Positions 25,801 through 33,307 of a DNA stretch of 64,000 nt are shown one piece after another. The stretch is from positions 3,844,001 through 3,908,000 of the forward strand of contig NZ_LT629711.1 in NCBI RefSeq assembly GCF_900104525.1. The letters are read 5' to 3'. Each line of letters begins with the position of its first letter. Within the stretch, counting starts at the first letter, position 1. Under the pieces are notes generated by a model. That model was not told where the DNA came from and searched no databases. It saw only the letters and a program-made list of their open reading frames with translations. The DNA comes from Pedococcus dokdonensis (GTDB lineage Bacteria; Actinomycetota; Actinomycetes; Actinomycetales; Dermatophilaceae). The position numbers were made by a program, and so were the translations under genes.

Positions 25801-28379
25801 ACTACACCCTCGACGGCCGGGGCACGCACCTCGTCACCAGCGTCGGCCGGGTCGACGAGCTGGTGCCCGGGAGCGACCTCGCCGAGGCCGTGGCGGCACA
25901 GCTGGCCGCGACGCCTGAGGGCTCCGACGGTGTCGTCGACCTCTACCTTTCGTGGCCCGACGAGCCGGCGTCGCCGGAGGACGCCTCCGCCCGTCTTAGC
26001 GAGCTCCTCGTCGGTCTGCCGTTCGCGCACGGCCTGCGTCGCGTGGCCATCGCGGTCTGCCCGGGTGGCGGACGACCGGTCGGCTACTTCACCTTCCGCC
26101 CCGACGGTGACGGCGGGATGGTCGAGGACCGGCTGGTCCGGGGCGTCCACCCGATGGTCGGGCGGCGGCTCAACCTGTGGCGGCTGCGCGACTTCGAGGT
26201 CACCCGCCTCGACGCCCCCGACGACGTGCTGCTCTACCTGTGCACCGCGCCCGGCAACGAGGCCGACCAGCGGCTCGTCGCCCTGGCCCAGGTCCGCCAG
26301 CTGGTCGTCGTCCGTGACGAGCAGGGCCGGGTCACGGCGCTGCCGCACGCCGAGCGCGCGATCGCCAACTGCCTCGAGGCGATCCGCCGGGCTCGATCGG
26401 CCCGGGGTGCGGCCGGCGCACGCCTCGACATGAACCACGTGTGGGTGCACATCTGGCCGGCGATCGAGGCCGACCTCGACCAGCTCACCGCGCTCCAGGC
26501 CAAGATCGCCCCGCTGACCGCCGGCGCCGGCATCGAGGAGGTGCTCGTCCAGGGCCGGATCGCCACGCCCGACGGCGCGAGCGCCCCCCTGGCCGCGCGG
26601 TTCCACTTCCAGCCCGGGTCCGGGGTCGTCACCTCGGTGCAGGAGCCGCCGACGATCCGCCTGGCGCCGCTGGACGACTACGCCCAGAAGGTCGTGCGGG
26701 CACGGCGCCGAGGCGTCGTCTACCCCTACGAGCTGCAGGCCATGATCGCCGGGCCCGGTGGCACAGCGACCGAGTACGACCTGGACGACACCGGCGTGCT
26801 CGCGCCGGTCGACCGGCCCTACGGGCACAACAAGGCCGGCATCATCGCCGGCGTCATCACCACCCCGACCGAGCGCTACCCCGAGGGCATGACCCGGGTG
26901 CTGCTCTGCGGCGACCCGCTCAAGGCGCTCGGTGCGGTGTCCGAGGCCGAGTGCGCGCGGATCATCGCCGCCCTCGACCTGGCCGAACGGATGCGGGTGC
27001 CGGTGGAGTGGTTCGCGCTGTCGGCCGGGGCCCGCATCTCGATGGACTCCGGCACCGAGAACATGGACTGGGTCGCCAAGGCGCTCAAGCGCATCATCGA
27101 GTTCACCCAGGCCGGTGGCGAGATCAACATCGTCGTCGCCGGGATCAACGTCGGCGCCCAGCCCTACTGGAACGCAGAGGCCACGATGCTGATGCACACC
27201 AAGGGAATCCTCGTCATGACGCCGGACAGCGCCATGGTCCTCACCGGAAAGCAGTCGCTCGACTTCTCCGGTGGCGTCTCGGCCGAGGACAACTTCGGGA
27301 TCGGTGGCTACGACCGCGTCATGGGGCCGAACGGGCAGGCGCAGTACTGGGCGCCCGACCTCGCTGGCGCCCGCGACGTGCTGATGGGGCACTACGACCA
27401 CACCTACGTCCACCCCGGCGAGCCGGGGCCTCGCCGCGCGACGACCACGGACCCCACGGACCGGGACGTCACGGCATACCCGCACGTGATCCCGGACTCG
27501 GCGTTCACCACGGTCGGCGACATCTTCTCGCCGGACACCAACCCCGATCGCAAGAAGCCGTTCGACATCCGGGTGCTGATGGCCGCGGTCGCCGACCAGG
27601 ACCACCCCGCGCTGGAGCGCTGGGCCGGCATGGCCGACGCCGAGACGGCGGTGGTGCAGGACGCGCACCTCGGTGGGATCCCGGTGTGCCTGTTGGGGAT
27701 CGAGTCCAAGAACGTGCCGCGCCGCGGGTTCCCGCCCACCGACGGCCCCGACACCTACACGGCGGGCACGCTGTTCCCGCGCTCGTCCAAGAAGGCGGCC
27801 CGGGCGATCAACGCCGCCAGCGGCAACCGGCCGCTCGTGGTGCTCGCCAACCTGTCCGGGTTCGACGGCTCACCGGAGTCGATGCGCAGCCTGCAGCTCG
27901 AGTACGGCGCCGAGATCGGCCGGGCCATCGTCAACTTCGACGGTCCCATCGTCTTCTGCGTCGTGTCCCGCTACCACGGTGGGGCGTTCGTGGTCTTCTC
28001 CAAGGCGCTCAACCCGTCGATGACGGTGCTCGCGATCGAGGGCTCGTTCGCCTCGGTGCTGGGTGGCGCGCCGGCGGCTGCCGTCGTGTTCTCCCGCGAC
28101 GTCGACGCCCGCACCGCCGCCGACCCGAGGGTCACCGAGCTCGAGGCCCGGGTCGGGGAGGCCAAGGGCGCCGACCGCGCCCTGCTGGCCGCCGAGCTGG
28201 CCGACCTGCGCACCTCGGTCCGCAGCGAGAAGCTCGGCGAGGTCGCGTCGGAGTTCGACAGCGTCCACAGCATCCACCGTGCCGTCAGCGTGGGCTCGGT
28301 CGACGCCGTCATCGACCCGCACGAGCTGCGTCCGCGGATCATCGCCGCAATCGAGGAGGGCCTCGCCCGCCAGGCCTGA
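22848..28379 (+). CDS. Single-chain fused acyl-CoA carboxylase (BC-BCCP-central-CT)
   Basis: A 1843-residue multidomain biotin-dependent acyl-CoA carboxylase. In order: biotin carboxylase (residues 1 to about 470) with the ATP-grasp loop GGGGRGIRM and EVNTRLQVEHPITE; a linker and biotinyl domain with ESMKMET, biotinyl Lys near 628; a central region (about 700-1190) like the non-catalytic centre of eukaryotic acetyl-CoA carboxylase; and carboxyltransferase halves (about 1240-1840) with the GINVGAQPYWNAEATMLM and ANLSGFDGSPESM-type blocks. The architecture mirrors the eukaryotic enzyme rather than the usual split bacterial subunits. ATG 22848 follows GGGAGG by eight bases. It is divergent from the paa operon. 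The preferred acyl-CoA cannot be read from sequence. Confidence 0.88.
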   Translation: MFSRIAIVNRGEAAMRLIHAVRDLNAQAGLGGSDDGHRIETVALHTEGEKRAMFVRESDHAYNLGPAANRPYLDYAVLEKALRETGADAAWVGWGFVAEHPDFAALCERIGVTFIGPSPEAMRKLGDKIGSKLIAEEVGVPVAPWSRGGVDTLEDAKSAAARIGYPLMLKATAGGGGRGIRMVASDADLTDAYERTRDEAERAFGSGVVFLEKLVTGARHVEVQVIADGQGTAWALGVRDCSVQRRNQKVIEESASPVLQPEQVAEVKASAERLAIAVGYAGAGTVEFLYHPGEKFFAFLEVNTRLQVEHPITEITTDTDLVKLQIHVAGGGRLEGERPVEEGHAVEARLNAEDPDRDFAPSPGRITLLNLPAGPGIRVDTGVGEGDSIPADFDSMIAKIIAVGRNRDEALARLRRAMGETTVVIEGGATNKSFILDLLDQPEVIDGSADTGWIDRVRAEGRLVSHRHSGVALVAAGIEGYEDEEAVERTRLLETSRGGRPQVQHRTGRAIDLKLRGTAYKVTVWRIGPHRFRVAIAAGATEQTVDADLDRLDDYTSRITIAGRTHRLITATHGPVQLVEVDGVTHRVSRDEGGVLRSPAPALVVATPAPVGSEVAAGAPVLVLESMKMETVLPAPFAGRVKELLVSAGSQVETGAPLVRLEPVGDGDDAADVTADDHVDLDLPDDVSNGGAAATADQARAALAAMLLGYDLDQRDEGSTLTRYLTARDELTTQGDSQIRAEVAVLEVFADLAELSRNRPAGEEAHVEHRVHSPREHFHTYLQSLDPDRGALPEQFRSKLGNVLRHYGLDSLDRTAELEQAVFRVFLSQQRSAPDVALATSLLQRWMVEPCPEPPLDAAAREVLDRLVVATQLRFPVVGDLARSVRFRWFDQPLVDADRASVLGGVSDELTALEGMPGGEERASRIDALAAIPEQIVQFLADRLESGVPQREPMLAVLIKRHYREHDLTGLRELAVGDRPFAVADYTLDGRGTHLVTSVGRVDELVPGSDLAEAVAAQLAATPEGSDGVVDLYLSWPDEPASPEDASARLSELLVGLPFAHGLRRVAIAVCPGGGRPVGYFTFRPDGDGGMVEDRLVRGVHPMVGRRLNLWRLRDFEVTRLDAPDDVLLYLCTAPGNEADQRLVALAQVRQLVVVRDEQGRVTALPHAERAIANCLEAIRRARSARGAAGARLDMNHVWVHIWPAIEADLDQLTALQAKIAPLTAGAGIEEVLVQGRIATPDGASAPLAARFHFQPGSGVVTSVQEPPTIRLAPLDDYAQKVVRARRRGVVYPYELQAMIAGPGGTATEYDLDDTGVLAPVDRPYGHNKAGIIAGVITTPTERYPEGMTRVLLCGDPLKALGAVSEAECARIIAALDLAERMRVPVEWFALSAGARISMDSGTENMDWVAKALKRIIEFTQAGGEINIVVAGINVGAQPYWNAEATMLMHTKGILVMTPDSAMVLTGKQSLDFSGGVSAEDNFGIGGYDRVMGPNGQAQYWAPDLAGARDVLMGHYDHTYVHPGEPGPRRATTTDPTDRDVTAYPHVIPDSAFTTVGDIFSPDTNPDRKKPFDIRVLMAAVADQDHPALERWAGMADAETAVVQDAHLGGIPVCLLGIESKNVPRRGFPPTDGPDTYTAGTLFPRSSKKAARAINAASGNRPLVVLANLSGFDGSPESMRSLQLEYGAEIGRAIVNFDGPIVFCVVSRYHGGAFVVFSKALNPSMTVLAIEGSFASVLGGAPAAAVVFSRDVDARTAADPRVTELEARVGEAKGADRALLAAELADLRTSVRSEKLGEVASEFDSVHSIHRAVSVGSVDAVIDPHELRPRIIAAIEEGLARQA

Positions 28380-28388
28380 CGCCCCGCC

Positions 28389-28469
28389 CCCGTCGCTATC
28401 CCATGCAAAAGGCGAGTTAGCGCCGCGCCGGATGTCGCTAACTCGCCTTTTGCATGGGATAGCGACGGG
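28389..28469. repeat. 34-bp perfect palindrome (repeat family copy 1)
   Basis: Two perfect 34-bp arms (28389-28422 and 28436-28469) around a 13-base loop; each arm reads CGTCGCTATCCCATG then CAAAAGGCGAGTTAGCG. It starts nine bases after the carboxylase stop. The arms include an A4/T4 tract, so it may also end transcription. Related copies lie at 42334 and 47888. Confidence 0.9.
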
Positions 28470-28516
28470 TGGGTAGGGACCGGAGGAATCGCGACCGACC
28501 CAACCGGAGGTGTCCC

Positions 28517-28789
28517 ATGAGCGAGCAGGACCGCAACCTGGCCGAGATGGACCAGGACGACGTCGAGCGGCACAGCGTCGTCCAGGCGGTCATCCAGCAG
28601 GTCATCGACGAGACCAGCCTGTCCGCTGAGGGGCGCGACCCGCGCGAGGTGCAGGCGGAGCTGACCGCCGCCCTCGCCCAGCGCGGCATCGGTGAGCAGC
28701 CACCGCGCTGGCTCGAGACGGTCGCGGAGCGGCTGGTCAACGGCCACCGCTACGTCGAGGACCCCCACAGGGCCGACCCGCCCGCCTAG
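28517..28789 (+). CDS. Small conserved-type hypothetical protein
   Basis: A 90-residue acidic, helical, cytoplasmic protein of unknown role. The ATG follows CCGGAGG with good spacing. It opens MSEQDRNLAEMDQDDVERH and carries a central helical segment (SVVQAVIQQVIDE) and ends RYVEDPHRADPPA. Codon use matches genuine genes here. It precedes the mocA gene by nine bases and could be co-transcribed with it, but nothing links it to molybdenum enzymes by sequence. Confidence 0.65.
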   Translation: MSEQDRNLAEMDQDDVERHSVVQAVIQQVIDETSLSAEGRDPREVQAELTAALAQRGIGEQPPRWLETVAERLVNGHRYVEDPHRADPPA

Positions 28790-28798
28790 TCTGGCCGG

Positions 28799-29371
28799 GT
28801 GACTCCCGCCGGTCTGCTCCTCGCCGCGGGTGGCGGTCGTCGGATGGGCAAGCCCAAGGCACTCGTCGACGACCCTGCCGGGGGGTCGTTCGTCGAGCGC
28901 GGGGTGCGGGTGCTGCGTGCCGCCGGCTGCGCACCGGTCGTCGTCGTCGTGGGCGCCGAGGCCGCCCGAACCGCGGCCCTTGCCACGGCGGCCGGCGCCG
29001 ACACGGTCGTCGAGGCTGCCGACTGGGAGAGCGGCCAGAGTGCATCGCTCCGGGCCGGGCTCGCGGCGGTCCAGCTCACCGAGGCCGAGGTCGCGTGCAT
29101 CCTGCTGGTCGACCTGCCCGACGTGACGTCGGCCGTGGTGCGGCGGGTGGCCGCAGCAGGCGGTGACGGGCCAGCGGTGCTGGCCCGCGCGGCATACCGA
29201 GGCGTGCCCGGGCACCCGGTCGTGATGGGGCGGGACCACTGGAAAGGGGTCCTCGACGTCGCTGCCGGCGACCGGGGTGCCCGCGACTACCTCGCGACGC
29301 ACGAGCACCTGTTGGTCGAGTGCGGCGACCTGGCCACCGGCCGCGACGCGGACACCCCTGACGACCTGTGA
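28799..29371 (+). CDS. Molybdenum cofactor cytidylyltransferase-like (MocA/CoxC type)
   Basis: A 190-residue nucleotidyltransferase that would attach CMP to molybdopterin to make the MCD cofactor used by CO-dehydrogenase-type enzymes. The nucleotide motif LLAAGGGRRMGKPKALV is at residues 6-22, and the metal-binding Asp lies in ILLVDLPDV near 101; PGHPVVMGRDHW follows, a MocA block. GTG 28799 is the start. It lies 81 bases upstream of the cox-type cluster, so it fits a cofactor supplier for it. Confidence 0.85.
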   Translation: MTPAGLLLAAGGGRRMGKPKALVDDPAGGSFVERGVRVLRAAGCAPVVVVVGAEAARTAALATAAGADTVVEAADWESGQSASLRAGLAAVQLTEAEVACILLVDLPDVTSAVVRRVAAAGGDGPAVLARAAYRGVPGHPVVMGRDHWKGVLDVAAGDRGARDYLATHEHLLVECGDLATGRDADTPDDL

Positions 29372-29452
29372 GCCTGCGACGCTGCTGTTGATGAAGCGTT
29401 GAGAGGTTCGACCACGGGTTGGAAGTAGTGCCCCCTTCAATTAGCCGCCGCG

Positions 29453-30361
29453 ATGAGTGATGCTGTGGACATGGAGCCACGCGAGGCGTTCTCGTCCGCG
29501 AAGGCGCTGACGCAGGGGCTTGCCGACACGGGTTACCTCGCCGACGACGCCCTCGCCACGGTGGCCTGGCTCGCGCTCCGGCTCGAACGCCCGCTCCTCC
29601 TCGAGGGCGAGCCGGGCACCGGCAAGACAGCACTCGCAGAGGGGATCGCCGCCGCGCTCGACCTGCCACTCATCCGGCTCCAGTGCTACGAGGGCATCGA
29701 CGCGACCCAGGCGCTCTACGACTGGGACTTCCCCCGGCAGATCCTGCACCTGCGCGCGGTCGAGGCCGTCGCCGCCGACGGCCAGGAGCTCAGCACGGTC
29801 GAGGACCAGCTCTTCGACCAGCGGTTCCTGCTCGCCCGCCCCGTGCTCCGGGCGCTGCGCGAGTCGCCGGTGGTGCTGCTCGTCGACGAGATCGACCGCG
29901 CCGACGACGAGTTCGAGGCGTTCCTGCTCGAGGTGCTGTCGACGTGGCAGGTGACCATCCCCGAGCTCGGCACCGTCACCGCTGCCACACCCCCGATCGT
30001 GGTGCTGACCTCCAACCGCACCCGAGAGCTGCACGACGCGCTCAAGCGCCGGTGCCTCTACCACTGGATCGACCACCCCGGCCTCGAGCGCGAGCTGCAG
30101 ATCGTCCGGTCCCGAGCACCGCAGGTGTCGGAGTCCCTTGCAGCGCAGGTGGTCTCGACGGTCCAACGGCTGCGCAACGAGCACGACCTGATCAAGCCGC
30201 CGGGTGTCGCGGAGACCCTCGACTGGGCGCGCGCGCTGCACGAGCTGGGCGCCTCCGACCTCGACCTCGAGACCGCCGCGGCGAGCCTGGGAGTCGCGGT
30301 GAAGTACCGCGAGGACGCCGAGCGGGTCAGGGCCGCCCTCGACCGGATCATGACGCGATGA
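29453..30361 (+). CDS. MoxR-type AAA+ ATPase (CoxD-like)
   Basis: A 302-residue AAA+ ATPase of the MoxR group. CoxD acts with a VWA protein to mature the Cu-Mo site in aerobic CO dehydrogenase; homologues in form II clusters are assumed to act likewise. The Walker A motif GEPGTGKTA is near residues 46-54, Walker B VVLLVDEIDRAD near 140-150, and the sensor reads PIVVLTSNRTREL. No clear ribosome site precedes ATG 29453; an in-frame ATG at 29471 is possible. The stop overlaps the next start in ATGA. Confidence 0.87.
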   Translation: MSDAVDMEPREAFSSAKALTQGLADTGYLADDALATVAWLALRLERPLLLEGEPGTGKTALAEGIAAALDLPLIRLQCYEGIDATQALYDWDFPRQILHLRAVEAVAADGQELSTVEDQLFDQRFLLARPVLRALRESPVVLLVDEIDRADDEFEAFLLEVLSTWQVTIPELGTVTAATPPIVVLTSNRTRELHDALKRRCLYHWIDHPGLERELQIVRSRAPQVSESLAAQVVSTVQRLRNEHDLIKPPGVAETLDWARALHELGASDLDLETAAASLGVAVKYREDAERVRAALDRIMTR

Positions 30362-31470
30362 CCACGGCGCCGGCACACGCCGCAGACGAGATCCTGCTGG
30401 GTTTCGCTCGAGCCCTGCGCGCTGCCGGCGTCAACGTCACGGCCGACCGCGAGCGCACCTACCTCGAGGCGGTCGAGGCGGTCGGGGTGCAGGACGAGCC
30501 CGGCGCCTACTGGGCCGGCCGCGCGACGCTGTGCGCCTCGCCGGCCGACCTCGACCGCTACGACCGGGTGTATGCCGCGTGGTTCGGGCTCGAGCGCGCC
30601 GGCACCCGTCCGCGCCGCGACCCGGGTCACACCGTGGTCCAGGCCTCGCTCGAGACCGGCGCGGGGTCGCCCGACGGGCAGGAGTCACCCGAGGACGAGG
30701 TCCGCGCCGAGGCGAGCGCGGTCGAGGTGCTGCGCCATCGCGACCTCGCCACGCTGAGCAGCGTCGAGCGCGCCCGGCTCGCGGCGCTCTTCGCGGCCCT
30801 GCGTCCCAGGGCACCGCGACGTCCGGCACACCGGCAGACCCCCGCGCGCCGGGGGGCGGTGGACGCCCGCAAGACCCTGCGCGCGCAGCTGCGCCGGATG
30901 GGGGAACCCGGTCCCATCGCCTGGCGCCACCGCGGCACCCGCGCCCGCCGGGTCGTCCTCCTCGTTGACGTCTCGGGGTCGATGAGCGCCTACGCCGACG
31001 CCCTGCTGCGGCTGGCCCACACCTACGCCGCCAGCGGCCTCCCGGTCGAGGTGTTCACCGTCGGCACCCGGCTGACCCATGTGACCAGGCCGCTGCGCCA
31101 GCGCGACCCCGAACGAGCCCTGGTCGCCTGTGGCGAGTGCGTGCCCGACTGGTCGGGGGGCACCCGGCTGGCCGAGGGGATCGGCGCGTTCCTCGACCGC
31201 TGGGGCCGGCGCGGCATGGCTCGCGGCGCGGTGGTGGTGCTGTTCAGCGACGGCTGGGAACGCGACGAGCCGCAAGCCCTGGGGGAGCAGATGCGGCGGC
31301 TGCAGGCGCTGGCGCACCGCGTCGTCTGGGTGAACCCGCACCGTGGCAAGCCGGGCTACCAGCCCGTGCAGCAGGGGATCGTCGCGGCGCTGCCGCACGT
31401 CGACGACTTCGTCGCCGGTCACTCGATGGCCGCCTTCGAGGAGCTCGTGGAGGTGGTCGGCCGTGCGTGA
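30358..31470 (+). CDS. VWA domain protein (CoxE-like)
   Basis: A 370-residue cytoplasmic VWA-domain protein, the standard partner of the MoxR ATPase in cox-type clusters. The MIDAS metal motif is DVSGSMSAYAD near 203; LFSDGWERDEP is a later metal/core strand. The N-terminal 190 residues are helical with a basic linker. ATG overlaps the coxD stop in ATGA, and its end overlaps the GTG of xdhC by eight bases, so the maturation genes are tightly coupled. Confidence 0.87.
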   Translation: MTTAPAHAADEILLGFARALRAAGVNVTADRERTYLEAVEAVGVQDEPGAYWAGRATLCASPADLDRYDRVYAAWFGLERAGTRPRRDPGHTVVQASLETGAGSPDGQESPEDEVRAEASAVEVLRHRDLATLSSVERARLAALFAALRPRAPRRPAHRQTPARRGAVDARKTLRAQLRRMGEPGPIAWRHRGTRARRVVLLVDVSGSMSAYADALLRLAHTYAASGLPVEVFTVGTRLTHVTRPLRQRDPERALVACGECVPDWSGGTRLAEGIGAFLDRWGRRGMARGAVVVLFSDGWERDEPQALGEQMRRLQALAHRVVWVNPHRGKPGYQPVQQGIVAALPHVDDFVAGHSMAAFEELVEVVGRA

Positions 31471-32668
31471 GGTGCTGCCCGAGCTGCTGCGCTGGTGGCG
31501 TGCGGGGGCCACGGTGGGCGTAGGCACCGTCGTCGGCACGTGGCGCTCGGCGCCGCGACCGGCCGGGGCGGCGATGCTGGTCGGGCCGGGAGGCGAGGCG
31601 GTCGGCTCGGTGAGCGGCGGCTGCGTCGAGGGCGCCGTCTACGAGCTCGCGGGGTCCGTGGTCGCCGACGGTGTGCCGGTGCTGCAGCGCTACGGCGTCA
31701 GCGACGACGACGCGTATGCCGTGGGGCTGACCTGCGGGGGCATCCTCGACGTCTTCGTGGAGTCGGTGAGCAGCACGACATACCCCGAGCTCGGTGAGGT
31801 GGCCGACGACATCGAGGCGGGCCGCCCCGTGGCGGTGGCCACGGTCATCGAGCACCCGGACCCGGCTCGGCTCGGTCGGCGGCTGGTGGTGCGCCCCGAG
31901 CAGGACGGCGCCGTAGGTGCCAGCGGGACGCTCGGGTCGTCGCGCGCCGACGACGCGGTCACCGACGACGCCCGCGGCCTGCTCGCCTCGGGACGCACCG
32001 AGACCCTCACCTACGGCCCGGACGGTGAGCGGCGGGGTGAGGGCATGCGGGTCTTCGTGTCGTCGTTCGCGCCGAAGCCGCGGATGCTGGTCTTCGGGGC
32101 GATCGACTTCGCGGCGGCCGTCGCCCACCAAGGACACTTCCTCGGCTACCACGTGACCGTCTGTGACGCCCGCCCGGTCTTCGCCACCAGGTCGCGCTTC
32201 CCGTCGGCCGACGAGGTGGTCGTCACCTGGCCGCACCGCTACCTCGAGGCCGAGCGCGATGCGGGCCGGATCGACTCGCGCACGGTGATCTGCGTCCTCA
32301 CCCACGACCCCAAGTTCGACGTGCCCGTCCTCGAGGTCGCGCTGCGCCTGCCCGAGGTGGCGTACGTCGGGGCGATGGGTTCGCGGCGCACCCACGACGA
32401 CCGGATGGCGCGGCTGCGCGAGGCCGGCCTGACCGAGCGTGAGCTGGCGCGGCTGTCCAGCCCGGTGGGACTGGACCTCGGCGCGCGCACCCCCGAGGAG
32501 ACGGCGGTGAGCATCGCCGCCGAGATCATCGCACTCCAGTGGGGCGGCCGGGGGGACCGGCTCGGTCACCGCGACGGCCCGATCCACCACCACACCACCG
32601 GCTCCGGAGCCGGCCTCGTCCCCGCCTCGACGGCAGCAGAGGGGGTCGCCGCGAACCATCCGGATTGA
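31463..32668 (+). CDS. XdhC/CoxI family molybdenum cofactor chaperone
   Basis: A 401-residue XdhC-family protein that binds the molybdenum cofactor and helps insert it, usually sulfurated, into hydroxylases. The N-terminal XdhC/CoxI domain shows GTVVGTWRSAPRPAGAAM, GSVSGGCVEGAV, and GLTCGGILDVFVE near residue 90; the C-terminal Rossmann domain has MLVFGAIDFAA then YVGAMGSRRTHDDR and IAAEIIALQWGG. GTG 31463 overlaps the coxE end. It is followed by 111 bases without a gene before coxS. Confidence 0.9.
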   Translation: MREVLPELLRWWRAGATVGVGTVVGTWRSAPRPAGAAMLVGPGGEAVGSVSGGCVEGAVYELAGSVVADGVPVLQRYGVSDDDAYAVGLTCGGILDVFVESVSSTTYPELGEVADDIEAGRPVAVATVIEHPDPARLGRRLVVRPEQDGAVGASGTLGSSRADDAVTDDARGLLASGRTETLTYGPDGERRGEGMRVFVSSFAPKPRMLVFGAIDFAAAVAHQGHFLGYHVTVCDARPVFATRSRFPSADEVVVTWPHRYLEAERDAGRIDSRTVICVLTHDPKFDVPVLEVALRLPEVAYVGAMGSRRTHDDRMARLREAGLTERELARLSSPVGLDLGARTPEETAVSIAAEIIALQWGGRGDRLGHRDGPIHHHTTGSGAGLVPASTAAEGVAANHPD

Positions 32669-32779
32669 CCGTTGTCCCCGGTCCGTGGACGGAGCAGGAT
32701 CCCAACCAGCCGGGCTGACCGGCGCCATCCACAGCCAGCCTGTCCAGCCAGCAAGTTCGTGTCACAGAGAGGTGATCGA

Positions 32780-33307
32780 ATGACCCGCATCAGCGTCACG
32801 GTCGACGGCGTCGACTACACCGACGAGGTGGAGCCGCGCACGCTCCTCGTCCACTACCTGAGAGAGCAGCTGGGCAAGACGGGCACCGTCGTCGGGTGCG
32901 ACACGAGCAACTGCGGGGCGTGCACCGTGCACCTCGACGGGCGCAGCGTGAAGTCGTGCAACGTGCTCGCCGTGCAGGCCGACGGCCACGACGTCACGAC
33001 GATCGAGGGGCTGGCGCAGGACGGCGAGCTGCACCCGATGCAGCAGGCCTTCCACGACTGCCACGCGCTCCAGTGCGGCTACTGCACGCCGGGGATGATC
33101 ATGCAGTCGATCGACGTGCTCAACGACAACCCGAACCCCACCGAGGACGAGATCCGGGTCGGGCTCGAGGGCAACCTCTGCCGGTGCACGGGCTACCACA
33201 ACATCGTCAAGGCGGTGCAGCAGGCGGCCGGTGCCGGCGCCGGTGCCGCCGCGGGCGCCACGGCCGGCACGACCAGCGGCTCGACCCTCGGGGGTGAGCC
33301 GGTATGA
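32780..33307 (+). CDS. coxS: CO dehydrogenase-type small subunit, 2x[2Fe-2S]
   Basis: A 175-residue iron-sulfur subunit of a molybdenum hydroxylase. The N-terminal ferredoxin site is [16 protein letters not shown] (Cys near 38, 43, 46, then Cys 58); the C-terminal helical site has CGYCTPGM and [10 protein letters not shown]. These two clusters shuttle electrons from the Mo site to FAD. The last 30 residues are a Gly/Ala/Thr-rich tail. ATG 32780 follows AGAGAGGTG. The gene overlaps coxL in ATGA. The S-L-M order is that of form II clusters. Confidence 0.93.
   Translation: MTRISVTVDGVDYTDEVEPRTLLVHYLREQLGKTGTVVGCDTSNCGACTVHLDGRSVKSCNVLAVQADGHDVTTIEGLAQDGELHPMQQAFHDCHALQCGYCTPGMIMQSIDVLNDNPNPTEDEIRVGLEGNLCRCTGYHNIVKAVQQAAGAGAGAAAGATAGTTSGSTLGGEPV

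Noticed and set aside
23931..27668. A 1245-codon open frame antisense to the fused carboxylase
   Set aside because: It has no recognisable domain, and mirrors the codon pattern of a well-supported gene.
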